Assembly (NCBI GenBank): GCA_964367085.1
Contig: CAYIWL010000040.1
Coordinates: 1 to 7,649 of the forward strand
Source: JACPIN01 sp964367085
GTDB lineage: Archaea; Nanobdellota; Nanobdellia; SCGC-AAA011-G17; ARS1403
Direction of reading: 5' to 3'
DNA length: 7,649 bases
Shown here: in pieces, positions 1-4,435 of the stretch
Position numbering within the stretch: the first letter of the stretch is position 1
Layout: each line of letters begins with the position of its first letter
Translations under genes and position numbers: made by a program
Notes under the pieces: model-generated
Databases searched by the model: none
The model's input: only the letters and a program-made list of their open reading frames with translations
Told to the model about the DNA's origin: nothing

Positions 1-69
1 CTTGTTGTTACTGCTCCTTTATACTGGCCTTTTGTTGAGCCTGCACTTCCTGCCTGGCTGATTTTTTGA
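1..69 (+). CDS. possible C-terminal tail of an upstream gene (uncertain)
   Basis: Frame 1 is open from the window edge to a TGA at 67-69, giving a hydrophobic tail ending PALPAWLIF. Its codons end mostly in T (GTT, GCT, CCT, ACT), like the real genes nearby, which is the only support. An opposite-strand frame is also open from about position 80 down to base 1 (reading ISQAGSAGSTKGQ) but has no ATG, GTG or TTG start in a sensible place. I cannot name a product for either reading, and this stretch could be non-coding. Confidence 0.2.
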   Translation, partial: LVVTAPLYWPFVEPALPAWLIF

Positions 70-73
70 ATTA

Positions 74-101
74 TATCTTTAAAGATACTTAATTTTATAA
101 A
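74..101 (+). promoter_or_regulatory. PCNA promoter: TATA box and upstream palindrome
   Basis: A TATA-like box TTTTATAA lies at 93-100, centred 27.5 nt before the ATG at 124. That is the spacing expected if transcription starts at or beside the start codon (leaderless mRNA). No Shine-Dalgarno site precedes the ATG. Just upstream, 74-87 is a perfect 14-bp palindrome, TATCTTTAAAGATA, which could be a regulator site or an end signal of the previous gene. The core TTTATAAA (94-101) is itself symmetric and could also fire leftward. Confidence 0.6.
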
Positions 102-123
102 TCAGTTGTTAAAAATAAGATAT

Positions 124-867
124 ATGAAATTGACTTTGGCTGAATCAAGACTGCTGAAAGAGCCTGTTAGCATTTTATCTGACTTGGTTAATGATGTGCA
201 GTTCAAGATTGACAAAGATAAATTAGAGATTGTTGCTACAGATCCTGCTAATGTTGTGCTCGCTGTGTTCAAATTATTGAGCAGCGCATTTGTTGAATAC
301 CAAGTTGAAAACAAAGAAGTTATTTGCGTTAGTTTGGATAATCTAAACAAGATCCTTAGAAGGCTGAAAGGAAATGATACTTTGACGTTAGAGCTGGATA
401 AAAAAAGGAATAAGCTGAAGGTAGAGATGATGGGAGATTCGCAAAGATTATTTAGTTTAAGCTTGATTGACATTGAAGAGAAGGAACAGCATATTCCCGA
501 GCTTGAGTTCAAATCTAATGTTGTAATGAATTCTAAAATGCTTGAAGAGGCAGTCGAGGATGTAGGCATTGTTGCTGAGAGCGTCGCGTTTGGCTTAAGC
601 AAGGAGAGAATGACTATAAAAGGCGAGGGAAATTTGAGCAATGCACATGTTGAATTTTTGAAAAATCAAAACATGGAGATTATCACAGAAGATAATATCC
701 TTGCAAAATACAGCATTGAATATTTGAAAAAATTGATTAAAGGCGGGAAGTTAAGCGACAAAGTAATCATTCGATGGAATTCTGACTACCCTTTAAAACT
801 TGAGTACAATGTCCTTGACAAACTGACCTTGAGCTTTATTTTGGCTCCGAGGATTTCTGAAGACTAA
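124..867 (+). CDS. pcn: PCNA, archaeal DNA polymerase sliding clamp
   Basis: The product is a 247-aa sliding clamp. By family knowledge it forms a trimeric ring around DNA and tethers polymerase, FEN1, ligase and other PIP-box partners during replication and repair. Visible support is the full two-domain length typical of archaeal PCNA, the IVATDPANVVLAVF stretch at residues 36-49, an interdomain-connector-like segment at about 115-131, and the C-terminal hallmark LSFILAPRI at 236-244, which forms part of the partner-docking surface. I chose ATG 124 over the in-frame ATG at 106. MKLTLAE aligns with usual PCNA N-termini, and the TATA box at 93-100 would place the transcript start at 124. The next gene begins one base after the stop, suggesting co-transcription. 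No truncation is visible. Confidence 0.93.
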   Translation: MKLTLAESRLLKEPVSILSDLVNDVQFKIDKDKLEIVATDPANVVLAVFKLLSSAFVEYQVENKEVICVSLDNLNKILRRLKGNDTLTLELDKKRNKLKVEMMGDSQRLFSLSLIDIEEKEQHIPELEFKSNVVMNSKMLEEAVEDVGIVAESVAFGLSKERMTIKGEGNLSNAHVEFLKNQNMEIITEDNILAKYSIEYLKKLIKGGKLSDKVIIRWNSDYPLKLEYNVLDKLTLSFILAPRISED

Positions 868-868
868 A

Positions 869-1357
869 ATGAACCCTTTAAAAAAGCGTTCATTGAAAAT
901 GGATGAAGTTGAGAAAGCTATTAGAAAAATTAGGAATGGGGTCTTTGTTGTTACTTTTTTTCTTGACGGCAGAAGTTATGGAATGACTACTGCATGGGTC
1001 AATCGAGCAAGTTTTAAGCCGAATATGCTGATGATAAGCATTGGCAAAAATAGAAAAGGATATGAAGAGCTTTTGGAAGCCGAAGTTTTTTGCGTAAATA
1101 TTTTGGGAGATGAACATTTAGAAATAGCGAGGCATTTTGGAAATACTAATGGAAATAATCTGAATAATTTTAATGATGTCGAATTTAAAGATATGGAAAA
1201 TGGAAGCCCGATGCTAAAGAATTGTGTAAGTGCTGTTGAATGTAAATTAGTTAAGAAGGTTGATGCTGGCGACCACGTAGTTTTATTTGGAGAGATTTTA
1301 AATGCAATTGATTTAGAGGGGGATGGAATGGTGTTTGACAGAGAGAATTTTTCTTAG
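869..1357 (+). CDS. flavin reductase-like (FMN-binding split-barrel) protein
   Basis: This 162-aa protein resembles the flavin reductase-like domain family, FMN-binding split barrels that reduce flavins or act as small flavoproteins. Visible family features are the early strand GVFVVTFFLDGRSYGMTTAWV (about residues 24-44), the following S-x-KPNMLMISIG segment that usually contacts FMN, the EAEVFCVNILG strand near residues 70-80, and a GDHVVLFGEILNA strand near 133-145. Length fits the family, although the C-terminus (MVFDRENFS) lacks the usual Y-R-x-x-Y-like ending. The start at 869 is one base after the PCNA stop and has no clear Shine-Dalgarno. Met11 at 899 (MDEVEKA) is a credible alternative start. 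The physiological substrate cannot be told from sequence, and pairing with PCNA may only reflect operon packing. Confidence 0.75.
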   Translation: MNPLKKRSLKMDEVEKAIRKIRNGVFVVTFFLDGRSYGMTTAWVNRASFKPNMLMISIGKNRKGYEELLEAEVFCVNILGDEHLEIARHFGNTNGNNLNNFNDVEFKDMENGSPMLKNCVSAVECKLVKKVDAGDHVVLFGEILNAIDLEGDGMVFDRENFS

Positions 1358-1373
1358 ATTTCTTTTAACCACT

Positions 1374-1382
1374 TTTTTATAC
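1374..1382 (+). promoter_or_regulatory. TATA box of the nucleotidyltransferase gene
   Basis: The T-rich TTTTTATAC stretch lies about 26 nt before the ATG at 1404, with no Shine-Dalgarno site between. This matches the leaderless pattern of the other first-in-unit genes here. The T-run before it (1373-1378) may also end the PCNA/flavin reductase transcript. Confidence 0.5.
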
Positions 1383-1403
1383 CTATATTTTTGATTCTTT
1401 GAT

Positions 1404-1850
1404 ATGAAACAAGTAATAAAACAACTCTGTCAAAATATAGAGAAAGAAAATAAGATAAAAATCTTATTTGCTGTAGAAAATGGAAGCCGCGCCTGGAGAA
1501 TGGAGAGTAAGGATAGCGACTATGATGTGAGATTTGTTTTTGTTAGACCATTAAAAGAATACATACAAATTAACAAACCTTCAGACGTAGTTGAAAAAGC
1601 ATTTGACAAGAATGGAAGGCCACATCCAGTACAAGGAAGTTTTATTGATTTTAGCGGTTTTGATATTTTTAAATTTGTAAAAATGCTTTCATCTTCAAAT
1701 CCTACAATGATTGAGTGGTTAGTAACTGACATTGTTTATTATGGGAAGCAGAATTTTGTTTTAAAAAATTTGCAACTAATAATTTCAGTCCGATATCCTT
1801 ATATCATCATTACAAATCAATGTGCAGGAACAATTATCTTAAGTATTTAA
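1404..1850 (+). CDS. nucleotidyltransferase, RlaP/COG3541 type, N-terminal part before a frame break
   Basis: The frame gives 148 aa, of which roughly the first 121 are genuine family sequence. The polymerase-beta-type nucleotidyltransferase signature is clear: G27-S28-R29 followed by S38-D39-Y40-D41, the DxD metal-binding pair. A likely third carboxylate is in GSFIDFSGFDIFKF (D82), and the family-typical NPTMIEWL occurs at about 99-106. It resembles the COG3541/RlaP group of predicted nucleotidyltransferases, whose substrate is not settled. From about 1766 this frame becomes nonsense and stops at 1850, while the expected continuation (KKFATNNFSPISLYHHYKSM) reads in the -1 frame. The joined product would be about 264 aa, a plausible family length. 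The gene is either broken, mis-sequenced in the A-run at 1763-1768, or expressed through slippage. Confidence 0.8.
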   Translation: MKQVIKQLCQNIEKENKIKILFAVENGSRAWRMESKDSDYDVRFVFVRPLKEYIQINKPSDVVEKAFDKNGRPHPVQGSFIDFSGFDIFKFVKMLSSSNPTMIEWLVTDIVYYGKQNFVLKNLQLIISVRYPYIIITNQCAGTIILSI

Positions 1851-2197
1851 AATCAGGAGATCAAGTCACTTATAAGAGATATCTTTATGCGATGCGCGGA
1901 TTGATTAATGCCAAATGGATTGTTCATGAGAAAACCATCCCACCGATAAAATTTCCTGAAATTCTAAAAAATTCTGAAAAGTTGATTCCGAAAAACGTTT
2001 CAAGAAAGATTAATGACATCATAAAATTAAAATCAAAAGGAAAAGAGAAAGAGATAACTGAAAACATTGTCAGTATGGATAAAGATATTGAGGACTTTTT
2101 AAAAGATGACACTGAAGCACCGAAAACCAAGACACATTCTACATTTAATGAACTAAATGATGAGCTGAGAAAGATTGTGTTTAAGGATATTAATTAA
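1820..2197 (+). CDS. nucleotidyltransferase, RlaP/COG3541 type, C-terminal part after the frame break
   Basis: This is the out-of-frame remainder of the gene starting at 1404; open coding in this frame extends upstream to about 1766. The 125 aa from its first Met begin MCRNNYLKYLKSGDQVTYKR, then YLYAMRGLINAKWI, the helical region that follows the catalytic domain in this family (family assignment by recognition). A lysine-rich helical tail runs to a TAA at 2195-2197. It carries no catalytic residues and has no promoter or Shine-Dalgarno at the 1820 ATG, so I do not regard it as an independent gene. It converges with the MNT gene on the other strand, 40 bp away. Confidence 0.72.
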   Translation: MCRNNYLKYLKSGDQVTYKRYLYAMRGLINAKWIVHEKTIPPIKFPEILKNSEKLIPKNVSRKINDIIKLKSKGKEKEITENIVSMDKDIEDFLKDDTEAPKTKTHSTFNELNDELRKIVFKDIN

Positions 2198-2237
2198 ACT
2201 TTCTAATTATAATTTTTTACAGATATTTTTAAATATT
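2198..2237. terminator. convergent intergenic spacer with T-run terminator
   Basis: This 40-bp AT-rich spacer separates two convergent genes. On the + strand it holds TAATTATAATTTTTT (T6 at 2213-2218), fitting an archaeal oligo-T terminator. On the - strand the transcript leaving the MNT stop meets only A-rich sequence, so its terminator is less obvious. Confidence 0.4.
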
Positions 2238-2798
2238 TCAATACAGGATTTTTTTTATTTTAACTTTTGATGTTATCTTTTTTATTTCTTCTACAAATAT
2301 TTTTTCATGCTCTGGGTGGATTTCTATTATTCCCGGGCCAATCAAACTTCCTCCAAATTTTTTAAGCAAACCATAATTTCCTTTCTTTCCTCTCAATGTG
2401 TAATGTAACCTCACTTTTTCTTTCTTTTTAAGATTCTTTAAATCATAGGATATTTGAACTCTCGGCGTTAATCCAAAATTCTTTGAGAAATAATCTCCCG
2501 AAATTATACTTATTCCGTGAAATAATATATTCTCCTTTGCGAAATTTCCTTCGTGGAAAAATGAATATAAATCAAATGAATTGATATGAATTGGAATATC
2601 TATTTGTTTTTTCAGCTGGTTTTTTATTTGCTGCGATTGGTTTAGCTGTTCTTTTAACGGGATTTTCTGGAAGATTACGGCTATATCGATATCGTTAGGA
2701 ATAGAACCTTCTAAGATAGAGGATCCAAACTGGACTATATCTAATATATCTTTACTGTAATTTAGTTTCAGTTTTTTTTGCCATAATTTGCACGTCAT
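2238..2798 (-). CDS. MNT-type nucleotidyltransferase, partner of the HEPN protein
   Basis: This 186-aa protein has a minimal nucleotidyltransferase domain: FGSSILEGS at residues 24-32 and N35-D36-I37-D38, the GS...DxD signature. A following IDIPIHINSF strand probably carries the third metal-site position. The C-terminal half (RVQISYDLKNL, then LHYTLRGKKGNYGLLKKFGG and GPGIIEIHPEHE) is an extra conserved-looking domain that I cannot name. In MNT/HEPN toxin-antitoxin pairs the MNT member can adenylylate its HEPN partner; that role is inferred here. The start lies 47 nt inside the HEPN gene. A GAGGT site (complement of 2807-2811) sits 8 nt upstream of the ATG, which supports this start and separate translation. 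An eight-A run (coding strand) in the overlap leaves a frameshifted HEPN-MNT fusion as a weaker alternative. Confidence 0.8.
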   Translation of the reverse strand: MTCKLWQKKLKLNYSKDILDIVQFGSSILEGSIPNDIDIAVIFQKIPLKEQLNQSQQIKNQLKKQIDIPIHINSFDLYSFFHEGNFAKENILFHGISIISGDYFSKNFGLTPRVQISYDLKNLKKKEKVRLHYTLRGKKGNYGLLKKFGGSLIGPGIIEIHPEHEKIFVEEIKKITSKVKIKKILY

Positions 2799-3093
2799 CT
2801 TTTATTACCTCGGCTAATTCTTTTGTCATTATCTGCATGTAACTCTGCTGATAAAATGGAAAATCTTTGTCTAGAAGATCATAGACTTTTGGAAATTTTT
2901 CTTCTGTAATTCTAAATCTCTCGTTATGGGAAGATGGAGTTTTGTTTGTTTTTTGTAAGATGTATAAATCTACTAATGCTACCAGTGACTTGAAATATAA
3001 AACTACTGCCGAATTAAATCTCTGCTTTTGGAATGCTTCTTCTCCTTCACAAAAATATTCTCTTGCTGTTTTTTCTAGAATCTCTTTCTTCAT
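2752..3093 (-). CDS. HEPN-domain protein, partner of the MNT nucleotidyltransferase
   Basis: This 113-aa helical protein resembles HEPN-domain proteins encoded with MNT nucleotidyltransferases. Visible support is the N-terminal helix with AREYFCEGEEAFQKQRFN (residues 10-27), the AVVLYFKSLVALVDLYIL helix (29-46) and the TPSSHNERFRI motif (52-62) followed by a helical tail. Many toxic HEPN RNases carry R-x(4-6)-H. Here the only histidine, H56, has no Arg 5 to 7 positions before it (R25 is the nearest upstream), so RNase activity is doubtful. The gene leads the operon. Its ATG is the last three bases of a TTCTTACCAAGTATG repeat, no Shine-Dalgarno is present, and a TATA box lies 27 nt upstream, so the message is probably leaderless. 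Function as toxin, antitoxin-like partner or housekeeping pair cannot be decided from sequence. Confidence 0.75.
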   Translation of the reverse strand: MKKEILEKTAREYFCEGEEAFQKQRFNSAVVLYFKSLVALVDLYILQKTNKTPSSHNERFRITEEKFPKVYDLLDKDFPFYQQSYMQIMTKELAEVIKDDVQIMAKKTETKLQ

Positions 3094-3116
3094 ACTTGGT
3101 AAGAATGATATTGATG

Positions 3117-3124
3117 TTTATAAA
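3117..3124 (-). promoter_or_regulatory. TATA box of the HEPN/MNT operon
   Basis: TTTATAAA is centred 27.5 nt upstream of the HEPN ATG at 3093, the canonical archaeal TATA-to-start distance for a leaderless transcript. It lies between repeat copies 1 and 2. The box is symmetric, so its direction is inferred from the gene. Confidence 0.65.
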
Positions 3125-3138
3125 TGTTTTCATACTTG

Positions 3139-3175
3139 GTAAGAAAATCTTTCGATTTTGATAGATTTTTCTTAC
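3139..3175. repeat. 12-bp inverted repeat joining operator copies 2 and 3
   Basis: GTAAGAAAATCT (3139-3150) and AGATTTTTCTTAC (3163-3175) are reverse complements apart from one extra T, with a 12-nt centre. The outer ends of the arms are parts of operator copies 2 and 3, so the two copies face each other across a larger dyad. It lies upstream of the predicted HEPN transcript start and so acts, if at all, as DNA. Confidence 0.5.
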
Positions 3176-3228
3176 TTGGTAATAATATTGGAAAACAAGA
3201 TTTAAATATCAGAACTGCTGAAGAAAAT

Positions 3229-3278
3229 AAGTTATATAGGTAAGTTTAATAAGTTAAATAAGCTAAGTTAGTTAAGTT
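3229..3278 (+). promoter_or_regulatory. promoter region of the surface-protein operon with AAGTT repeats
   Basis: AAGTT recurs at 3229, 3242, 3251, 3265 and 3274, mostly as TAAGTT, with spacings of 13, 9, 14 and 9 nt. The TATA-like GTTAAATA at 3253-3260 sits inside the series and is centred 27.5 nt before the ATG at 3284, suggesting another leaderless start. Short spaced half-sites overlapping a TATA box suit an RHH-type regulator, such as the one encoded third in this operon. The AT-rich composition makes chance repetition possible. Confidence 0.45.
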
Positions 3279-3283
3279 ATTTT

Positions 3284-3409
3284 ATGAAAATGACAAAAAG
3301 GGAGGAAATTGAAAGGAGAAATAGGGTTTTGAAAATAATATCTTACATTATGGCCCTCATCGTACTGGGTATAGCAATCTATGGACTAGTGACTGTGATA
3401 ATTAGATGA
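3284..3409 (+). CDS. 41-aa single-span membrane protein, first gene of the operon
   Basis: I do not recognise a family. The protein has a charged N-terminal stretch (MKMTKREEIERRNR) followed by one hydrophobic segment at about residues 17-39 (IISYIMALIVLGIAIYGLVTVII) and ends in Arg, so it looks like a small inner-membrane peptide with a cytoplasmic, positively charged N-terminus. Coding support comes from the TATA box placed 27 nt upstream, the TGA overlapping the next ATG as ATGA, and continuation of the same overlap style through the operon. Possible roles include a membrane regulator, an assembly helper for the secreted proteins downstream, or a toxin-like peptide; nothing in the sequence decides between them. 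Confidence 0.6.
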   Translation: MKMTKREEIERRNRVLKIISYIMALIVLGIAIYGLVTVIIR

Positions 3410-3582
3410 ACGAGCTAGAGATGCTATCGAGGATTGTGGATTCATTAGTGTTGCTATATGTTTTGACGAGGGTAATAGGTACGGAATGCTTCAGTAGCCT
3501 TGACTGGGGATTGACATTAATTGCATTGGTATTTTCGTATTTCGTAAGGTATGCAAGCAGGAAAATTAAGGAGAGAGAATAA
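3406..3582 (+). CDS. 58-aa two-span membrane protein
   Basis: No family was recognised. The first hydrophobic stretch is at about residues 8-24 (SRIVDSLVLLYVLTRVI) and the second at about 33-48 (WGLTLIALVFSYFVRY), separated by a short loop containing the only Cys (GTECFSS). The tail ASRKIKERE is basic and probably cytoplasmic. The ATG overlaps the previous stop as ATGA, and a weak GTGAT site (3395-3399) lies 6 nt upstream, so translation coupling is likely. The protein is encoded between another tiny membrane protein and an RHH regulator. Its codon use (ACG, AGG, CTA, GTA) is slightly less T-ending than the large genes downstream, but the gene is too short to infer transfer from that. Confidence 0.6.
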   Translation: MNELEMLSRIVDSLVLLYVLTRVIGTECFSSLDWGLTLIALVFSYFVRYASRKIKERE

Positions 3583-3593
3583 AAATATATTTT

Positions 3594-3728
3594 ATGACAA
3601 GAGTAAATATAGAGGTTGAGGATGAGCTGCATAAGAAGGCTAAATTAGCTGCTGTTTTGGAAGGCAAGACTTTGATAGAATTCATCAATGATGCTATTGA
3701 GGAGAAGGTTAAAAGAGGTAAGAAATGA
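3594..3728 (+). CDS. 44-aa ribbon-helix-helix DNA-binding protein
   Basis: The sequence has the ribbon-helix-helix plan. A short strand TRVNIEVE (residues 2-9) supplies base-contacting side chains, helix A is DELHKKAKLAAVLEG (10-24), a turn KT follows, and helix B is LIEFINDAIEEKVKRGKK (27-44). Such proteins dimerise and bind short operator repeats, as in CopG/Arc-type repressors and many antitoxins. The gene starts 11 nt after the upstream stop and its TGA overlaps the next ATG. It carries a GAGGT site (3715-3719) that serves the following gene. Position third in an operon of membrane and secreted proteins suggests autoregulation, plausibly at the AAGTT repeats ahead of the operon or the TACTTGGTAA sites. 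No classical toxin partner is recognisable beside it. Confidence 0.78.
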   Translation: MTRVNIEVEDELHKKAKLAAVLEGKTLIEFINDAIEEKVKRGKK

Positions 3729-4435
3729 TGTTTAATCAAAAAAGAGGACAGAGCAGTATTTTTATTATTGCTGGAATTGTAATCGTTATAGCTGTTGTGC
3801 TAGTTGTGATCTTTTTTAGAGAGGATGTTCAAGTCGGGGAGAGAATAAGCACGACGCAAGTTGAACCAATTAGGGAATATGTTGAAGGATGCATTGAAGA
3901 GGAGTTGAATGAGAAAGTTCCTCTGCTAAAAAAATATGGAGGATATTATAATTTAGTCAATACTGTTCAACAAGGCGATGTTAATTATCTCACTCATATA
4001 AAAGACGATGTTGACATTGAAAGAATGCTTAGCGGTTCCATTATTGAAAAACTCAAAACTGACTGCAATTTAAATAGATTTCAAGATAATTTTGATTTGA
4101 GTTATGATCCTAATTTAATCATTGCTGATGTCGATATTAAGGATTTTTTGATTGAAGCTAACGTTAAATATACTATTGCTGTTAAAAAAGGCGAGTTTAG
4201 CATCGACCTTGACGAGTTTAGGATTATACATGAAAGCGATTTAGGCATTCTTTTGAGAGCCGCAAGGGATTATTTTGAATACTATAATAAAAAAGGAAAT
4301 GGTTCTTATGTTTTAAAACCTGAATTTTATGTTTCTGAAGTTTCTTATGAAATTAAAAGCCTCTATGTTAAATTTTATGTAACCAAAGGAGGTGAATCCG
4401 GGCTCCCATTTATATTCGCGATTCAACAAACATGA
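3725..4435 (+). CDS. pilin-like membrane-anchored protein with extracellular domain
   Basis: This 236-aa protein has an N-terminus like archaeal class III (type IV pilin-like) signal peptides: K6-R7-G8 then Q9-S10-S11, followed by a hydrophobic helix (IFIIAGIVIVIAVVLVVIFF, about 12-31). A prepilin peptidase might cut after G8, but the usual Glu at +5 is absent, so it could simply be a single-span anchor. The ectodomain begins after F31. It contains VEPIREYVEGCIEEELNE (C56) followed by KKYGGYY, a pattern I associate with DPANN surface proteins, and a second Cys at residue 114. A GAGGT site lies 5 nt upstream of ATG 3725; ATG 3728 is an equally possible start. It is encoded directly before the large secreted cysteine-rich proteins, suggesting a shared assembly or anchoring role (inference). 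Confidence 0.72.
   Translation: MMFNQKRGQSSIFIIAGIVIVIAVVLVVIFFREDVQVGERISTTQVEPIREYVEGCIEEELNEKVPLLKKYGGYYNLVNTVQQGDVNYLTHIKDDVDIERMLSGSIIEKLKTDCNLNRFQDNFDLSYDPNLIIADVDIKDFLIEANVKYTIAVKKGEFSIDLDEFRIIHESDLGILLRAARDYFEYYNKKGNGSYVLKPEFYVSEVSYEIKSLYVKFYVTKGGESGLPFIFAIQQT
4388..4424 (+). promoter_or_regulatory. perfect Shine-Dalgarno with a hairpin that could bring it to ATG 4432
   Basis: GGAGGTGA (4388-4395) is the strongest anti-16S match in the window but lies 36 nt before the ATG at 4432, with no ATG, GTG or TTG in between at normal spacing. GAATCCG (4394-4400) can pair with CG plus GATTC (4417-4418 and 4420-4424, bulged C at 4419). Folding would leave the site about 7 nt from the ATG. This is a candidate only; the bases also encode the end of the pilin-like protein. 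Confidence 0.3.

Larger units (their letters stand above)
3091..3185. repeat. three operator-like repeats with exact 40-bp period
   Basis: The 15-mer CATACTTGGTAAGAA occurs at 3091-3105 and identically at 3131-3145. A variant, CTTACTTGGTAATAA, lies at 3171-3185. The shared core is TACTTGGTAA, and the third copy contains a perfect 11-bp dyad, TTAC-TTG-GTAA (3172-3182). Sequence between copies is not repeated, so this is a spaced set of binding sites rather than a tandem duplication. Copy 1 covers the HEPN start codon and probable transcription start; copy 2 sits just upstream of the TATA box. Repressor binding there would block both TBP/TFB and polymerase. Candidate binders are the HEPN/MNT complex or the RHH protein encoded divergently. 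Confidence 0.75.

Noticed and set aside
102..641. A 179-codon minus-strand open frame opposite PCNA.
   Set aside because: PCNA is unmistakable on the + strand. The opposite frame is Ser/Leu-rich shadow sequence.
2752..2798. HEPN and MNT as one protein split by a frameshift at the eight-A run (minus strand), since seven As would read MAKKLKLNYSK.
   Set aside because: A GAGGT site lies 8 nt before the MNT ATG at 2798, which argues for two overlapping genes. The fusion remains possible but is the weaker reading.
3049..3133. A short minus-strand frame starting at the ATG in operator copy 2 (MKTFININ).
   Set aside because: It is only 28 codons, out of frame with HEPN, and overlaps the TATA box and operator. 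The predicted transcript start lies downstream of its ATG.
3091..3185. CRISPR-like array, because of the regular 40-bp spacing.
   Set aside because: There are only three 15-bp units, one of them a variant. They cover a promoter and start codon, and no cas genes are present.
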